From positions 3,418,572-3,458,793 of the forward strand of contig NZ_JAUDRJ010000003.1 of assembly GCF_030382115.1 (NCBI RefSeq): 40,222 nt of DNA, in the 5' to 3' direction. The notes below the pieces were generated by a model. The model made no database searches. It saw only the letters and a program-made list of their open reading frames with translations, and was not told where the DNA came from. Shown piece after piece: positions 17,306 to 26,381 of this stretch. The position numbers and the translations under genes were made by a program. Within the stretch, counting starts at the first letter, position 1. Every line of letters begins with the position of its first letter. This DNA comes from Nostoc sp. GT001 (GTDB lineage: Bacteria; Cyanobacteriota; Cyanobacteriia; Cyanobacteriales; Nostocaceae).

Positions 17306-17626
17306 GCATTGGGCATCAGTGAGAGGTTATAGGTGAAAGGTGATAGGGAATAATCTGTAACCTGTACCCTATTCCCTTCTTCACTCCCTCACTCACCACA
17401 TATTTGGGTCTGAATCCTAAGGCTTCACGCAATGCTTTAAAGTAATGAGTCGGGAGTAATGAGTGGATGAAAAATGGGTATTTACTCATTACTTATTACT
17501 TATTACTCATTACTCCTTCTTAAGAGCGCCTTGAGGTCGGTGAGGATATCAACATTCAATTGATCCCCAAGTTACCAATCCAAGATAGGATGGACGTTGA
17601 TTTACGTATTCTTTTACTTAATGCAT
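17306..17626. repeat. Spacer with GTAATGAGT inverted tandem repeats
   Basis: GTAATGAGTCGGGAGTAATG (17442-17461) is answered by ATTACTTATTACTCATTACT (17494-17513), so the segment can form a long hairpin. It also has GATAGGG/CCCTATT words at 17330-17375. This is a heptamer-type repeat spacer. No gene is seen. Confidence 0.7.
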
Positions 17627-18025
17627 ATGAAGCGCTATTGGTCGCGTTTGCTTGCGCTGGTTTTGGTTGTAGCAATCGGCTTAATGGGTTGTTCTGGCAG
17701 TCCAGATAGTTTGACTGGGGATTATCGTCAAGACACCTTAGCTGTGGTCAATATTATGAGACAAGCCCTGGATCTTTCACAAGATTCACCAGACAAAGCA
17801 GCAATTCAAGCAGAAGCGCGTCAAAAAATTAATGACTTTTCAGCTCGCTACCAGCGGGTTAACTCTGTTTCTGGTCTTGGCTCGTTTACAACCATACGAA
17901 CAGCCCTCAATTCCCTAGCTGGACACTACAGTTCTTACCCAAATCGTCCCGTACCCGAAAAACTCAAAAATCGTCTAGAGAAAGAGTTGCAGCAGGTAGA
18001 GACGGCGTTGAAACGTGGCGGTTAG
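17627..18025 (+). CDS. psb27: Photosystem II assembly lipoprotein Psb27
   Basis: Psb27 binds the lumenal face of CP43 in immature photosystem II and keeps the manganese cluster site free until assembly or repair is complete. The 132-residue product has a basic N-terminus (MKRYWSR), a hydrophobic stretch and a lipobox (GLMGC), then the family opening LTGDYRQDT and a four-helix region with KINDFSARYQR, GLGSFTTIRTALNSLAGHY and VPEKLKNRLEKEL. I chose the ATG at 17627; an ATG two codons upstream and a TTG at 17597 add residues not expected before a lipoprotein signal. It is monocistronic, with a strong terminator downstream. Confidence 0.95.
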   Translation: MKRYWSRLLALVLVVAIGLMGCSGSPDSLTGDYRQDTLAVVNIMRQALDLSQDSPDKAAIQAEARQKINDFSARYQRVNSVSGLGSFTTIRTALNSLAGHYSSYPNRPVPEKLKNRLEKELQQVETALKRGG

Positions 18026-18052
18026 CTATTAACTATTGCTTACTCCATCATC

Positions 18053-18096
18053 AATAGTCAGGTGTCAAAACTTTTGATTCCTGACTATTTTGTTTG
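18053..18096 (+). terminator. Terminator of psb27
   Basis: AATAGTCAGG (18053-18062) pairs with CCTGACTATT (18080-18089). The loop itself holds TCAAAA-C-TTTTGA, extending the helix, and TTTGTTTG follows. Confidence 0.85.
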
Positions 18097-18530
18097 TCAA
18101 GGCAGAAGGCAGAAACTCTTTATATCTGATGCGTAAGTCCTGCATTTTATAGCTCATTTACTTGAAAACTGCTGTCATAATACGAGCCGATGCATTCACA
18201 TTGAGGGTGAAGTTTTAATATCTACTTCATGCACTGGAAACCGCTATACAAAAATACGGCAACAGAAATAGACCTTTGAGAGTCTTGAAAAAATAGGTTT
18301 TAAAACCCTTAGTATTTAACTATATAATTCGATACACGTTTCCCATAATTATTTGAGTTGGGATCGATGATTATCGCAAATTAAATAAAGGCTTTAAGAC
18401 CGAACGTCAACACGTAGCTCAGAGTTAGAGCCACTCCGTCTTTACTCAGTTACCCTGTGGTAAGCAAGTTACAGTCGGAATTTAAATCCCTGTCTGAAAC
18501 TCTTTTGAATTTGTTCATCTACTGGTAGGT
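18097..18530. other. Long leader with a tRNA-like fold upstream of the GH10-like gene
   Basis: The last 130 bases are rich in short stems: GCTC/GAGC with a 7-nt loop (18417-18431), TTACC/GGTAA with a 4-nt loop (18450-18463) and ACAG/CTGT (18471-18493). The order recalls a tRNA with a long variable arm, but the acceptor and anticodon stems do not pair. It could be a 5' leader or a decayed tRNA gene. Confidence 0.35.
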
Positions 18531-20030
18531 ATGTCTAACTGTCCCTTGAAGGTTGCAAGATCAACATTATTTTGGCGGCGCTTATTCGCTGTTGTTTTTA
18601 CTAGTAGTTTGTTGCTCCCCAACTTGGGAAGCGAACCAGCAAAGGCGCAAGTAACTGAGTATTGTCAGTTATCATCGGCTGCGGCGCAACAAAAAGAAAA
18701 TTTGCGTTTGTTAGCGCTCAAAGGCAAACAAGATGCTCAAACACGCTACCAAAAGATAGTACAAGAACAGGCGCAGAAATTAAAGGAATGTCGCTCTCGA
18801 ACTTGGCCGCAAACTCAAGCCCTTTGGTTACGCTTGTATCCCTGTGACATTCAGCCAGGAATAATCGATCAGATTATGGATCGGATTGTTAATGGTGGCT
18901 ATAACCAAGTTTATTTAGAAGTATTTTACGATGGGCAGGTACTATTACCAGCAAGAGCTAATCCGACGGTTTGGCCTGCTGTGATTCGCACTCCAGGGAC
19001 AGAAAACATCGATATACTTGCCACAGCAATTAAAAAAGGTCGGCAACGTGGTTTGAAGGTCTATGCCTGGATGTTTACCACAAATTTCGGCTATACTTAC
19101 GCCCAGCGCCCAGATAGAGAAGGTGCGATCGCTCGTAATGGCAAAGGTCAAACGAGTTTATATGTGGTAGATAATGGCTCTCAACTATTTATCGATCCCT
19201 ACAACCCACAAGCAAAACGCGACTACTATCAATTGGTACAAGAAGTTTTGCGCCGTCGCCCAGATGGCTTGCTATTGGATTACGTGCGTTATCCCCGCCA
19301 AGCTGGAAGTGATTCTATCGCCACTAAAGTTTCAGATTTATGGCTATTTAGCCCTGCAACCCAAGAAGCTTTATTTAAACGGGCACAAAATTACAAAGCG
19401 CTGGACTTAATTCGCCGCTTTTTAAGCAAGGGATTCGTCACTGGTGGAGATGTAGCGGAAGTTGATAAACTTTATCCCCAGGAAGGAGAACCCCTTTGGC
19501 AAGGACGCACTCTCCCACTAGCGCAAAAGTCAATCCTGCCTGCAACCGATAGACAAAGAGTTTTACAATGGGAGTTGTGGCAGCTTGCCGTTGCCCACGC
19601 TATGCAAGGAATTCTAGATTTTGTCACCATCGCTAGTTACCCAGCAAAGCAGCAAAATGTTTCCACAGGAGTGGTGTTTTTTCCTGATGGCAACCAAACT
19701 GTCGGACAAGGGTATGATTCTCGTTTACAACCTTGGGATCGGTTCCCCAATACATTAGAGTGGCATCCTATGGCTTATGGGACTTGCGGTAATGTCAGTT
19801 GTATTGTGGCGCAAGTGCAACGGGTTTTGAGTATGGCAAAACCGGGTACACAGATAATCCCAGCTTTAGCTGGTCAGTGGGGAAAATCTATTAGTAATCG
19901 TCCATCCCTAGAAGTGCAAATGCAAGCACTCCGCAAATTTGCCCCGCAATTGAAGGGAGTTAGCCACTTTGCATATTCTTGGCAATATCCTCAGAATGAT
20001 AGCGATCGCAAATTCTGTCGAGTTAAGTAG
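18531..20030 (+). CDS. Family 10-like glycosyl hydrolase (GHL10), exported
   Basis: A 499-residue protein with an N-terminal signal peptide (residues about 14-40, cleavage near AKA-QV), a short coiled-coil region (about 47-90) and a TIM-barrel of the GHL10/DUF187 type. Typical segments are GGYNQVYLEVFYDGQVL, GRQRGLKVYAWMFTTNFG, LFIDPYNPQAKRDYYQLVQEVL and DGLLLDYVRYPR, where the buried Asp of LLLDYVRYP is a conserved candidate catalytic residue. Related proteins act on cell-wall or exopolysaccharide glycans; the substrate here is unknown. The C-terminal part (about 400-499) continues the barrel with HPMAYGTCG and HFAYSWQ. The start is the ATG at 18531 after an unusually structured leader. Confidence 0.85.
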   Translation: MSNCPLKVARSTLFWRRLFAVVFTSSLLLPNLGSEPAKAQVTEYCQLSSAAAQQKENLRLLALKGKQDAQTRYQKIVQEQAQKLKECRSRTWPQTQALWLRLYPCDIQPGIIDQIMDRIVNGGYNQVYLEVFYDGQVLLPARANPTVWPAVIRTPGTENIDILATAIKKGRQRGLKVYAWMFTTNFGYTYAQRPDREGAIARNGKGQTSLYVVDNGSQLFIDPYNPQAKRDYYQLVQEVLRRRPDGLLLDYVRYPRQAGSDSIATKVSDLWLFSPATQEALFKRAQNYKALDLIRRFLSKGFVTGGDVAEVDKLYPQEGEPLWQGRTLPLAQKSILPATDRQRVLQWELWQLAVAHAMQGILDFVTIASYPAKQQNVSTGVVFFPDGNQTVGQGYDSRLQPWDRFPNTLEWHPMAYGTCGNVSCIVAQVQRVLSMAKPGTQIIPALAGQWGKSISNRPSLEVQMQALRKFAPQLKGVSHFAYSWQYPQNDSDRKFCRVK

Positions 20031-20137
20031 ACTGCCTACAGAATTAGTTGAAAGGGATTGAATTTCCCTTTCAACTTATAGAATCACACACTTTACAAAT
20101 TCATACCAAATATAGCGATCGCAGTCATAAACACAGC

Positions 20138-20764
20138 TTAAGTATATTGTGCAGCGAGTCGTTGGAATGCCGACGGTGCTGGATTATCTGCGAGGTACTG
20201 GCGTATCATCTCAGCACAAGCACCTGGGCTTAACAAAGAGGTATCCACTTCAAGGTCATAAATGCCAGGGATGTGGACTTCACGTTGCCATAACTGAACC
20301 GGATGTGGTATTGGGGAGTCAGATGTACTGCCCACGTTCCACCCCGTGTTTTGTCGTCGTTCCATAACGATCTCGATGGGGCAGTAAACACCTACGAACA
20401 AAACTGGCAATCCTTTCAAACATCGGGCACTATCAGCCAAAATTGCCCGTTCTATTGCGTAGGCATCGTGGTGTCCGACATCAACCACGACATTCAGACC
20501 CAAACGGCTGTGGGCGGCGATAGACTCATACATAGCGCTGTACAGAATGGGAACAAGGGGTTCGATGTCCTGGCGTTCTCCCCCTGGCCGTAAACCGATC
20601 CCAGGCAGGTATCGTGCGGGAGTCATTTGCATAAATCTATCAACGCCCAAATTCATCCACAGACCATCAAATGTCTCCTGAATCACTGCCACAATACTCG
20701 ACTTCCCCGATCGCGGGACACCATTCAGGATGATAATCTGTCCAAGCTCCTGTGTCTGCCCCAT
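20138..20764 (-). CDS. Chloramphenicol phosphotransferase-like kinase
   Basis: A 208-residue P-loop protein of the CPT-like family. Walker A is GVPRSGKSS near the N-terminus. The FDGLWMNLGVDRFMQMTP segment is typical of the family, and VVVDVGHHDAY holds the catalytic-type Asp region; R-rich MERRQN lies further on. The founding member phosphorylates chloramphenicol, but many homologues are generic small-molecule kinases, so resistance should not be assumed. I chose the ATG at 20764 because GAGGAGG lies 5 nt upstream; an ATG five codons earlier overlaps that site. It is a single gene, opposite in strand to the glycosidase. Confidence 0.83.
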   Translation of the reverse strand: MGQTQELGQIIILNGVPRSGKSSIVAVIQETFDGLWMNLGVDRFMQMTPARYLPGIGLRPGGERQDIEPLVPILYSAMYESIAAHSRLGLNVVVDVGHHDAYAIERAILADSARCLKGLPVLFVGVYCPIEIVMERRQNTGWNVGSTSDSPIPHPVQLWQREVHIPGIYDLEVDTSLLSPGACAEMIRQYLADNPAPSAFQRLAAQYT

Positions 20765-21195
20765 GATTCCTCCTCGCATCCTTAATACATATAGTTAGCA
20801 GTTCCACGTTAGGGCTAAAACGTTGAATAGGCAAGAATTCAGGAGTCAGAATTCAGGAGTCAGAATTCAGAATTCAGAATTCAGAATCAAGATGCTCTCT
20901 ACAAGACGCTGTGCGAATGTAGACTCGCTCTAAGCATACTCCTACGGAGAAGCAAGCTACGTGTAGCGTCTCTGAAAGAGAAGCCTCTCAAACGCGAGTG
21001 CATTTCCCTTTGGGAAAAGAGAAGGCTTTACGCTGCGCTATGCGCCAGTCATACAGAATACCTAACTGAATTCTGACTCACCTCGACTGCGCTCGGCGAC
21101 CACCTGACTCCTGAATTCTGTTCGATATCCAAAAAATGAATTTATTACCAGAGTTTCCGTAGGTTCAGTTCACGATTAAGTCCCCACTCTCCAAC
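20765..21195. repeat. Spacer with a long repeat element bounded by AAGAATTC/GAATTCT
   Basis: TCAGAAT heptamers (20838-20886) open an element that ends with CTGACTCCTGAATTCT at 21104-21119, complementary to its beginning. Inside are further small palindromes, for example AGAGAAGCCTCTC and TTTCCCTTTGGGAAAAGAG, and a CGACTGCGCTCGG copy at 21084-21096. It belongs with the element at 10509-10640. No gene is seen. Confidence 0.75.
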
Positions 21196-21789
21196 TCAAT
21201 TTAAAGCCAAGTCCTCTGGTGTATTACAGTTAAATAGCATTTCGGGTTCTGCTAAGGGCAAAACTTCTACCGGATATTGCCGAAGCCACTGCTGAAACGA
21301 TCGCCCCCTTTGGTTGATAAACTCTAAAAGTTGGGGCAAACAGCGACGGCGATAGAAACCACACAGAGGTTCCCAGCCTTTGGGATGACAAGCTAAAGCT
21401 GCGATCGCATTATCCCCTACGCGATCGAGTCTAGTTACCCAATCTTGCAACACCTCAACCCGCAACCTCGGCAAATCGCAAGCTAGTAACAGCACCCAAT
21501 CTGTTTTCACTTCAGCTAGTCCTTGAGCAAATCCAACTAAAGGCCCGTGGGCTAAAGATTCTCCAGACAAAGGTACTTCTCGGATAAACTGACAACCGGG
21601 CAAAAGCAAGTCTTGATAGCGTTCTGGCCAGGGAGTTACTACATAAACAACATCAGCACAGCCTTTGGCAATCCCACAAACTCGCTGTAACAACGGCACT
21701 CCTTGAATAGGAATCAAGGCTTTATCCTGACCCATCCGAGAACTTTTACCCCCAGATAACACAATTGCTGTTAATCTACAGCAGGTCAT
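21196..21789 (-). CDS. mobA: Molybdenum cofactor guanylyltransferase MobA
   Basis: A 197-residue nucleotidyltransferase that adds GMP to molybdopterin to make the bis-MGD or MGD cofactor, in cyanobacteria needed by nitrate reductase. The N-terminal GTP-binding motif LSGGKSSRMGQDKAL, the LLACDLPRL metal-binding Asp motif and the CHPKGWEPLCGFYRR segment are all typical. I prefer the ATG at 21789; the frame is open to a TTG three codons upstream. It lies 27 nt downstream of the beta-propeller gene on the same strand, so co-transcription is possible but not meaningful in function as far as I can see. Confidence 0.92.
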   Translation of the reverse strand: MTCCRLTAIVLSGGKSSRMGQDKALIPIQGVPLLQRVCGIAKGCADVVYVVTPWPERYQDLLLPGCQFIREVPLSGESLAHGPLVGFAQGLAEVKTDWVLLLACDLPRLRVEVLQDWVTRLDRVGDNAIAALACHPKGWEPLCGFYRRRCLPQLLEFINQRGRSFQQWLRQYPVEVLPLAEPEMLFNCNTPEDLALN

Positions 21790-21816
21790 AATTCTCAAAT
21801 CACCTAATTCCTAATG

Positions 21817-22968
21817 TCAATTTAATGCATAGAGAACTGTGCAATCTAAACTGTAATACACTAAAACGTAAACTACTTCGTCAGCGATCGCAGGTGAAAG
21901 AACCGTTGGAGCATAAGCAACCCAGCCTTTTTCTACTGCCAATTTGCCAAATGCATACAACCATCTTCTTGGATCTGTTAATGGTAGTTCTGGCTCTGGC
22001 GGTTTAAACTGCCATAATGCTTGTCCAGTGGCGAGCTTCAAAGCCCACAGTACTCCGTTAATTCCAACGTAGACTACCTCATTAGCAATAACTGGGTACG
22101 AAGCCGAAGTTTCTGTTGCAAACCTCCAGAGTATTTGTCCAGTGGCTTCATCTAATCCGTAAATAGTATTGCTGCTACCAACACAAACGATTCCATTAGC
22201 AACAGATGGATAAGTTAGAGGTGGATAAAGTAGCGTTGCATTTTCTGGCTCGAATGTCCATTTTTGCTCCCCTGTTTTTATGTCCAATGCTACAAGAGCT
22301 TGTCCTTTGCTACCGCAATAAACACTTTTCTCAGTAATTACAGGCAAAAAAGGACTATCTAGGATTAAGGGATAAGAAGGTTGAAATACCCAGTTTCGCT
22401 GTTTTGTTTCCATATCTACACTTGTGACACATCCATCACTGCTGCCAAGGTAGAGTATTCCATCGGCAATTGATGGTGCAGAAGTTCGCTGATTGCCTGT
22501 AGTTTGTAAGATCCAGATTTGCTTCCCTGTGGAAGCGTCTAAGACATAAAGATAACCTTCGGGACTACCGATATATACAATTCCATTCACAACTACGGGA
22601 GAGTAATACTCTCCAAGCCCAATCCTTTCAGTTATTTTGAATTGCCACCTCTGCTGCCTTGTTTCTAGTTCAATAGCGTAGATGATGCCATCTGAACTAC
22701 AGATGTAAACTATTCCATTAGCAAATGTTGGAGAAGCAATGTACCTACTTCCAGGGTTGAAAGTCCACCTCTGCTGCCCTGTCTGTATATCTATCACATA
22801 GAAATTTCTTTTACCGTCCCCAATGCAAATCACTCCGTCGGCAACTGTTGGACAGGCAGAAAAATGAACATCAAAACTTGTAAGTTGAAGCTTCCACTTT
22901 ACCTCTTTGAAATGACGGATACCCGTTGTGTTGTATACACCAGTACGTTGAGGGTTTGCTCGGAACAT
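21817..22968 (-). CDS. PQQ-type beta-propeller repeat protein
   Basis: A 383-residue protein built of repeated blades of about 40 residues with the pattern (A)SPxxANGIVYIGSxDGxxYALDxxTGxxxWxF, about seven to eight copies, which is the PQQ/BamB-like propeller fold. No signal peptide is evident from the chosen start, so cytoplasmic location or an unrecognised export route are both possible. The start is the ATG at 22968, with AAAGG upstream (MFRANPQRTGVYNTTGIRHF). The frame stays open upstream to 23106, but that part translates a dispersed repeat (VVERSRNT) and is not counted. Function unknown; such propellers scaffold proteins or bind cofactors. Confidence 0.8.
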   Translation of the reverse strand: MFRANPQRTGVYNTTGIRHFKEVKWKLQLTSFDVHFSACPTVADGVICIGDGKRNFYVIDIQTGQQRWTFNPGSRYIASPTFANGIVYICSSDGIIYAIELETRQQRWQFKITERIGLGEYYSPVVVNGIVYIGSPEGYLYVLDASTGKQIWILQTTGNQRTSAPSIADGILYLGSSDGCVTSVDMETKQRNWVFQPSYPLILDSPFLPVITEKSVYCGSKGQALVALDIKTGEQKWTFEPENATLLYPPLTYPSVANGIVCVGSSNTIYGLDEATGQILWRFATETSASYPVIANEVVYVGINGVLWALKLATGQALWQFKPPEPELPLTDPRRWLYAFGKLAVEKGWVAYAPTVLSPAIADEVVYVLVYYSLDCTVLYALN

Positions 22969-23336
22969 TACCTTTAATAACCGATTGTGACATTTCTTGG
23001 TGCAAGAATGTTGGGTTTTTGAAGAAGGCAGGAGGCAGAGGGCAGTGTTTCGACTACGCTCAACAACCGGGCAGAAGGAACAACCGGATGGGGATTCAGA
23101 CCCCAACCGATTGTAAGCACTCTTGCTTGAGGTGGGGTTTTAGACCCAAGTTGGGTGCGGTCACAGGCTTCAGTGCTGGAAGCAGTATTTCCTTCTGCCA
23201 ACTGAGCCTCCTGCCCTCTGCCTTTCTCGATAAAAAGCGATCGCTTTTTCCATATCGCCACCAAGAGGAATAAAACAGGCTGATGTTTCCAAGTACGGGC
23301 GGTTTATTCATTACTATGCGTCCGATGTTGCCAAAA
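22969..23336. other. Repeat-containing spacer upstream of the beta-propeller gene
   Basis: It contains a TTCGACTACGCTCAAC copy (23047), purine-rich GGCAGGAGGCAGAGGGCAG words, and two related GGGGTTTTAGACCC / GGGGATTCAGACCCC hairpins at about 23091-23150. Open frames on both strands here translate repeats and are not supported as genes. Confidence 0.6.
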
Positions 23337-25394
23337 TCATCCCCTATTCTGACTTTTCTCCACCTGCTGCAATAAATGCTCTACACTTTCTGCTGGTGCT
23401 AGACACTTCAAACCTTGGCAAACTAACCCAACGCTTCTCTCTGGTAAATCAGATGTGATGGCAAATACAGCCGTTGGTAGAAATCTGGGGATCAGAGAGT
23501 TTATTTGCTCAGTTGTACTGCGAATTAAGGTAGAATTACGATACCAATCCAAAGCTGTAAACAAACTGGGGCAAGCTTGAGGAGCGCGATGCATGACACT
23601 CCGAAAAGCTTTCAAACCAAGTTCTGCTAAATCCAAATAATCTAGATTATCGGTGAGTAGGGCCAGACGCACAAGGTTAGCGATCGCAATTCCATTAGCT
23701 GATGGTGTCGCATTATCTGCGTAACTGCGCTCTCTGACAATTAAATCTTGACTAGAATCACTCGATGTGTTATAATAACCACCTAACTCTACACTCCAAA
23801 GAAATTCGTTAAATTCATCTTGGATAGCGATCGCATTTTCTAACCATTGCTTATGCTCAGGGTTGCAAGCTTGTAAATCCAAGAGAGCTTTAATAAACAA
23901 AGCGTAATCTTCAGACTGCGCTAAAACAGTTGGCTCTCCTTGATAATTGAGTCTCTGGAAACGCCCATCGACAAACTGATTTTCCAAAATAAAATTTGCC
24001 GCTCGTGCTGCTAATTCCAGGTACAAAGGTTGTTGGAAAACCCCAGCAGCCCTAGCTAGCCCGGAAATCATCAAGCTATTCCAGGCGACAATCATCTTTG
24101 TATCTGTCACCGAGGGAATGCGACCTGGCCAGTTAGTGGTTTTTGCTTCCTGGTTGTTCCGAGCCGGGGGAAAAGTTTCCAGCGACTCAGAATTAACGCC
24201 ATAACGAGTGGTAAACAGCTTACTCAGTGCCATTTCCAGCGTTGCACTCAGTTGACCTGAATGGCGTCTTTGCAAAACATTATGTCCTTCAAAGTTGCCG
24301 TTAGGCGTCACCGTAAACTGTTGTTGTAATTCCGTTAATTCTTCAGGCGTTAACAGTTGTTCTAATTCGCTGTAACTCCAGATGTAAAAGGCTCCTTCTT
24401 CTGGTTCTACCGCCGTTGGTTCAGTGAAGCTGTCCGCATCTTGAGAAGCATAGAAGTAACCTTCAGGCGCAGTCATTTCCCGCTTCAGCCATTGTACAGT
24501 CCCAGCAACCGCCCTCTCAAAGGATGGCTCTTGTACTCCTGCACTCCATAAAGAAGCCAGATACTCGACAATCTGTCCATTGTCGTAGAGCATCTTTTCA
24601 AAGTGGGGTACTGTCCAAGTCGGGTCAACAGTATAGCGATGAAAACCACTAGCTACATGGTCATAAATGCCGCCCAGTGATAAGTCTAGTCCTCGTTGGG
24701 TACAAACTTGCTTGCCATCATAGCGAGATTCAAAATTAAATCGAGTTCCCCGTAGTGCTAATTCTGTGTAGGGAATCATCGGAAAACTGTTACCAGATTG
24801 ATTAGGAGTAATTACACCTGTACTGATTTCCCAACCTTGGCGGAGTAATTCATGGTCTTCAAGCTCAGTTGTTGTACCGTCTTGCAACACCGCAGACGTG
24901 AGCAGAGACTCAATAATTAAGGCTTTACGTTGTTGTAATTCTTGTTTTTCTGTATCGTAATAACGGCGAAGCGCTTGCAACACCTGCAAAAATCCCGGAC
25001 GACCATAGCGCGGGTCTACAGGGAAATAAGTACCAGCGTAAAACGGCACTAAATCTTCTGGGGAAAGAAAAATATTTAAAGCGCCAACCCCTTGACCGCT
25101 CATCATCTGCAAAGCTTGCATATAGATGCTATCGAGGTCAGGTCTTTCTTCCCTGTCTACTTTGATGGGAAGATAATTGATATTCATGTAGTCAGCGATC
25201 GCAATATCAGAAAAAGCCTCGCCTTCCATGACAGTACACCAGTGGCAACTAGAGTAGCCAATGGAAAGAAAAATCGGTTTATTTTGCGCCCTTGCAGTTG
25301 CAAGTGCTTCGTCACACCAAGGCCACCAATCAATCGGGTTTTCGGCGTGTTTGCGGAGATAGAGGCTCTTAGCTTCAGCAAGGCGATTAGTCAT
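23337..25394 (-). CDS. Thioredoxin domain-containing protein, YyaL/SSP411 (DUF255) family
   Basis: A 685-residue protein with an N-terminal thioredoxin-like domain and a C-terminal (alpha/alpha)6 barrel like N-acylglucosamine 2-epimerase. Family hallmarks are [28 protein letters not shown] (the CHWC active site), [54 protein letters not shown] and SQDADS. The usual GGWPLN loop reads VGALN here, a small departure. The reaction is not established for the family. I chose the ATG at 25394 ([10 protein letters not shown]); the frame extends to a TTG at 25406. It is a single gene. Confidence 0.9.
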   Translation of the reverse strand: MTNRLAEAKSLYLRKHAENPIDWWPWCDEALATARAQNKPIFLSIGYSSCHWCTVMEGEAFSDIAIADYMNINYLPIKVDREERPDLDSIYMQALQMMSGQGVGALNIFLSPEDLVPFYAGTYFPVDPRYGRPGFLQVLQALRRYYDTEKQELQQRKALIIESLLTSAVLQDGTTTELEDHELLRQGWEISTGVITPNQSGNSFPMIPYTELALRGTRFNFESRYDGKQVCTQRGLDLSLGGIYDHVASGFHRYTVDPTWTVPHFEKMLYDNGQIVEYLASLWSAGVQEPSFERAVAGTVQWLKREMTAPEGYFYASQDADSFTEPTAVEPEEGAFYIWSYSELEQLLTPEELTELQQQFTVTPNGNFEGHNVLQRRHSGQLSATLEMALSKLFTTRYGVNSESLETFPPARNNQEAKTTNWPGRIPSVTDTKMIVAWNSLMISGLARAAGVFQQPLYLELAARAANFILENQFVDGRFQRLNYQGEPTVLAQSEDYALFIKALLDLQACNPEHKQWLENAIAIQDEFNEFLWSVELGGYYNTSSDSSQDLIVRERSYADNATPSANGIAIANLVRLALLTDNLDYLDLAELGLKAFRSVMHRAPQACPSLFTALDWYRNSTLIRSTTEQINSLIPRFLPTAVFAITSDLPERSVGLVCQGLKCLAPAESVEHLLQQVEKSQNRG

Positions 25395-25462
25395 GATTAA
25401 ATGCAATTAGTTGCCTTCTTTGCTCAGTCTAGCCTGTTCTCAGGCTTGTTAGCCTAGACAAC

Positions 25463-25564
25463 TATAGCGTTTCCTAATCACATGAGATACATCTTAGCCT
25501 CCCTCCTCGTTTGCGGGGGTTGGGGGTGGGGTTCTTGTACCTCACTCAACCGAGAACCGCTATA
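25463..25564. repeat. Small inverted-repeat element ending in TATAGCG/CGCTATA
   Basis: TATAGCG at 25463-25469 is answered by CGCTATA at 25558-25564, enclosing G-rich GGGGGTTGGGGGTGGGGTTC. The shape, about 100 bp with short inverted ends, is that of a non-autonomous repeat. I see only one copy in this window. Confidence 0.55.
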
Positions 25565-25620
25565 TGTACATTAAGTAAGAAACTCAACGAGCGAGTTATC
25601 CCTTTGTTTTTAATATCACC

Positions 25621-25722
25621 TAGTAAGTTGGTGTAAAAAAAATGCAGTTTTGTAGTTAGCGCTAACTACAAGGGAAGCATCTTCTATATATATAGTTGGG
25701 TTTATTTACGGCAACTTACTTA
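25621..25722. repeat. MITE-like element, copy 1
   Basis: The left end TAGTAAGTTGGTGTAAAAA and the right end TTTATTTACGGCAACTTACT are imperfect inverted repeats. Inside is a perfect palindrome (25650-25671) whose half is TTGTAGTTAGC. A second copy with the same ends lies at 33554-33689. Confidence 0.7.
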
Positions 25723-25747
25723 TACCTGTGCAACTTATGAAACATTC

Positions 25748-25903
25748 TTATTGAAAAGATCGCAATAGCAAGCTAACAATATTTGGTGGCGTTTCTTGCA
25801 TAGGTGATGCTGTCTTTGTTTGAATTAAAGTATTTGGGCTAAGTCCTGCTATCAGATGGAGCAAGAAGGTGATGATGGCGGCTTGCATAAGTTTTTCCAG
25901 CAT
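25748..25903 (-). CDS. Possible small membrane peptide
   Basis: An ATG at 25903, with AGAGAGA about 8 nt upstream, opens a 51-residue frame: MLEKLMQAAIITFLLHLIAGLSP followed by a Thr/Pro/Gln-rich tail. The single hydrophobic segment makes it a plausible small membrane protein. There is no other support, and the open frame extends a few codons further upstream. Confidence 0.3.
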   Translation of the reverse strand: MLEKLMQAAIITFLLHLIAGLSPNTLIQTKTASPMQETPPNIVSLLLRSFQ

Positions 25904-26381
25904 GGCACGTCTCTCTCTGAATGGATAGCATTTCAACTACGACTGGTTATTCTAAATACACCTCGTACTCCCGATTTACCGAATCTAACAAAAATAACTT
26001 GATAAATGCCGAAGGAAATCCTAAAAAAATGTTTAAAATGTTACTGCTAGTTAACATAATTTCCTAAGCAAATCGGATTTCGGTTATCGGTTTAGTCAAT
26101 ACATCGCCAAGGTTGTACAGCAAAGTCCGAGATATAAGATTGGCGACAATTGAAGTTTTTTGATTTATTCTTCCCTAAACCGGGATATCTTCTTAGACAG
26201 CTTTTGTCGCTAAAAAGTGCCCTTGGAGGTTGAATCTATTGCAAAATCACATTTTGCTCCTTTGTTGAAAAAGACAGAAAAGCCAAGATTTACTTATATC
26301 TACCTGGGAATAGTAGAGATCAGCCCCAGTTTCGTGCTGTCACCGATAAAATGTATTTAAAGTAGCCACAAACACGCTTCC

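Larger units (their letters stand above)
25395..26381. other. Nearly 1 kb spacer upstream of clpP with two inverted-repeat elements
   Basis: It holds a small element at 25463-25564, a second at 25621-25722 and a possible small gene on the minus strand at 25748-25903. The last 400 bases, upstream of clpP, show no recognised motif, apart from an AGGTT-rich leader and a GGTTATCGGTTTAG stretch. A long clpP leader is likely, but I cannot place the promoter. Confidence 0.5.

Noticed and set aside
18417..18493. True tRNA gene
   Set aside because: D-arm and variable-arm-like stems exist, but acceptor and anticodon stems do not pair, so it is kept only as a curious leader.
22969..23106. N-terminal extension of the beta-propeller protein
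   Set aside because: The added residues (VVERSRNT and so on) come from a CGACTACGCTCA-type repeat; the ATG at 22968 has a better site.
23096..23311. Open frames on both strands upstream of the beta-propeller gene
   Set aside because: They translate dispersed repeats, have no ribosome binding site and overlap each other.
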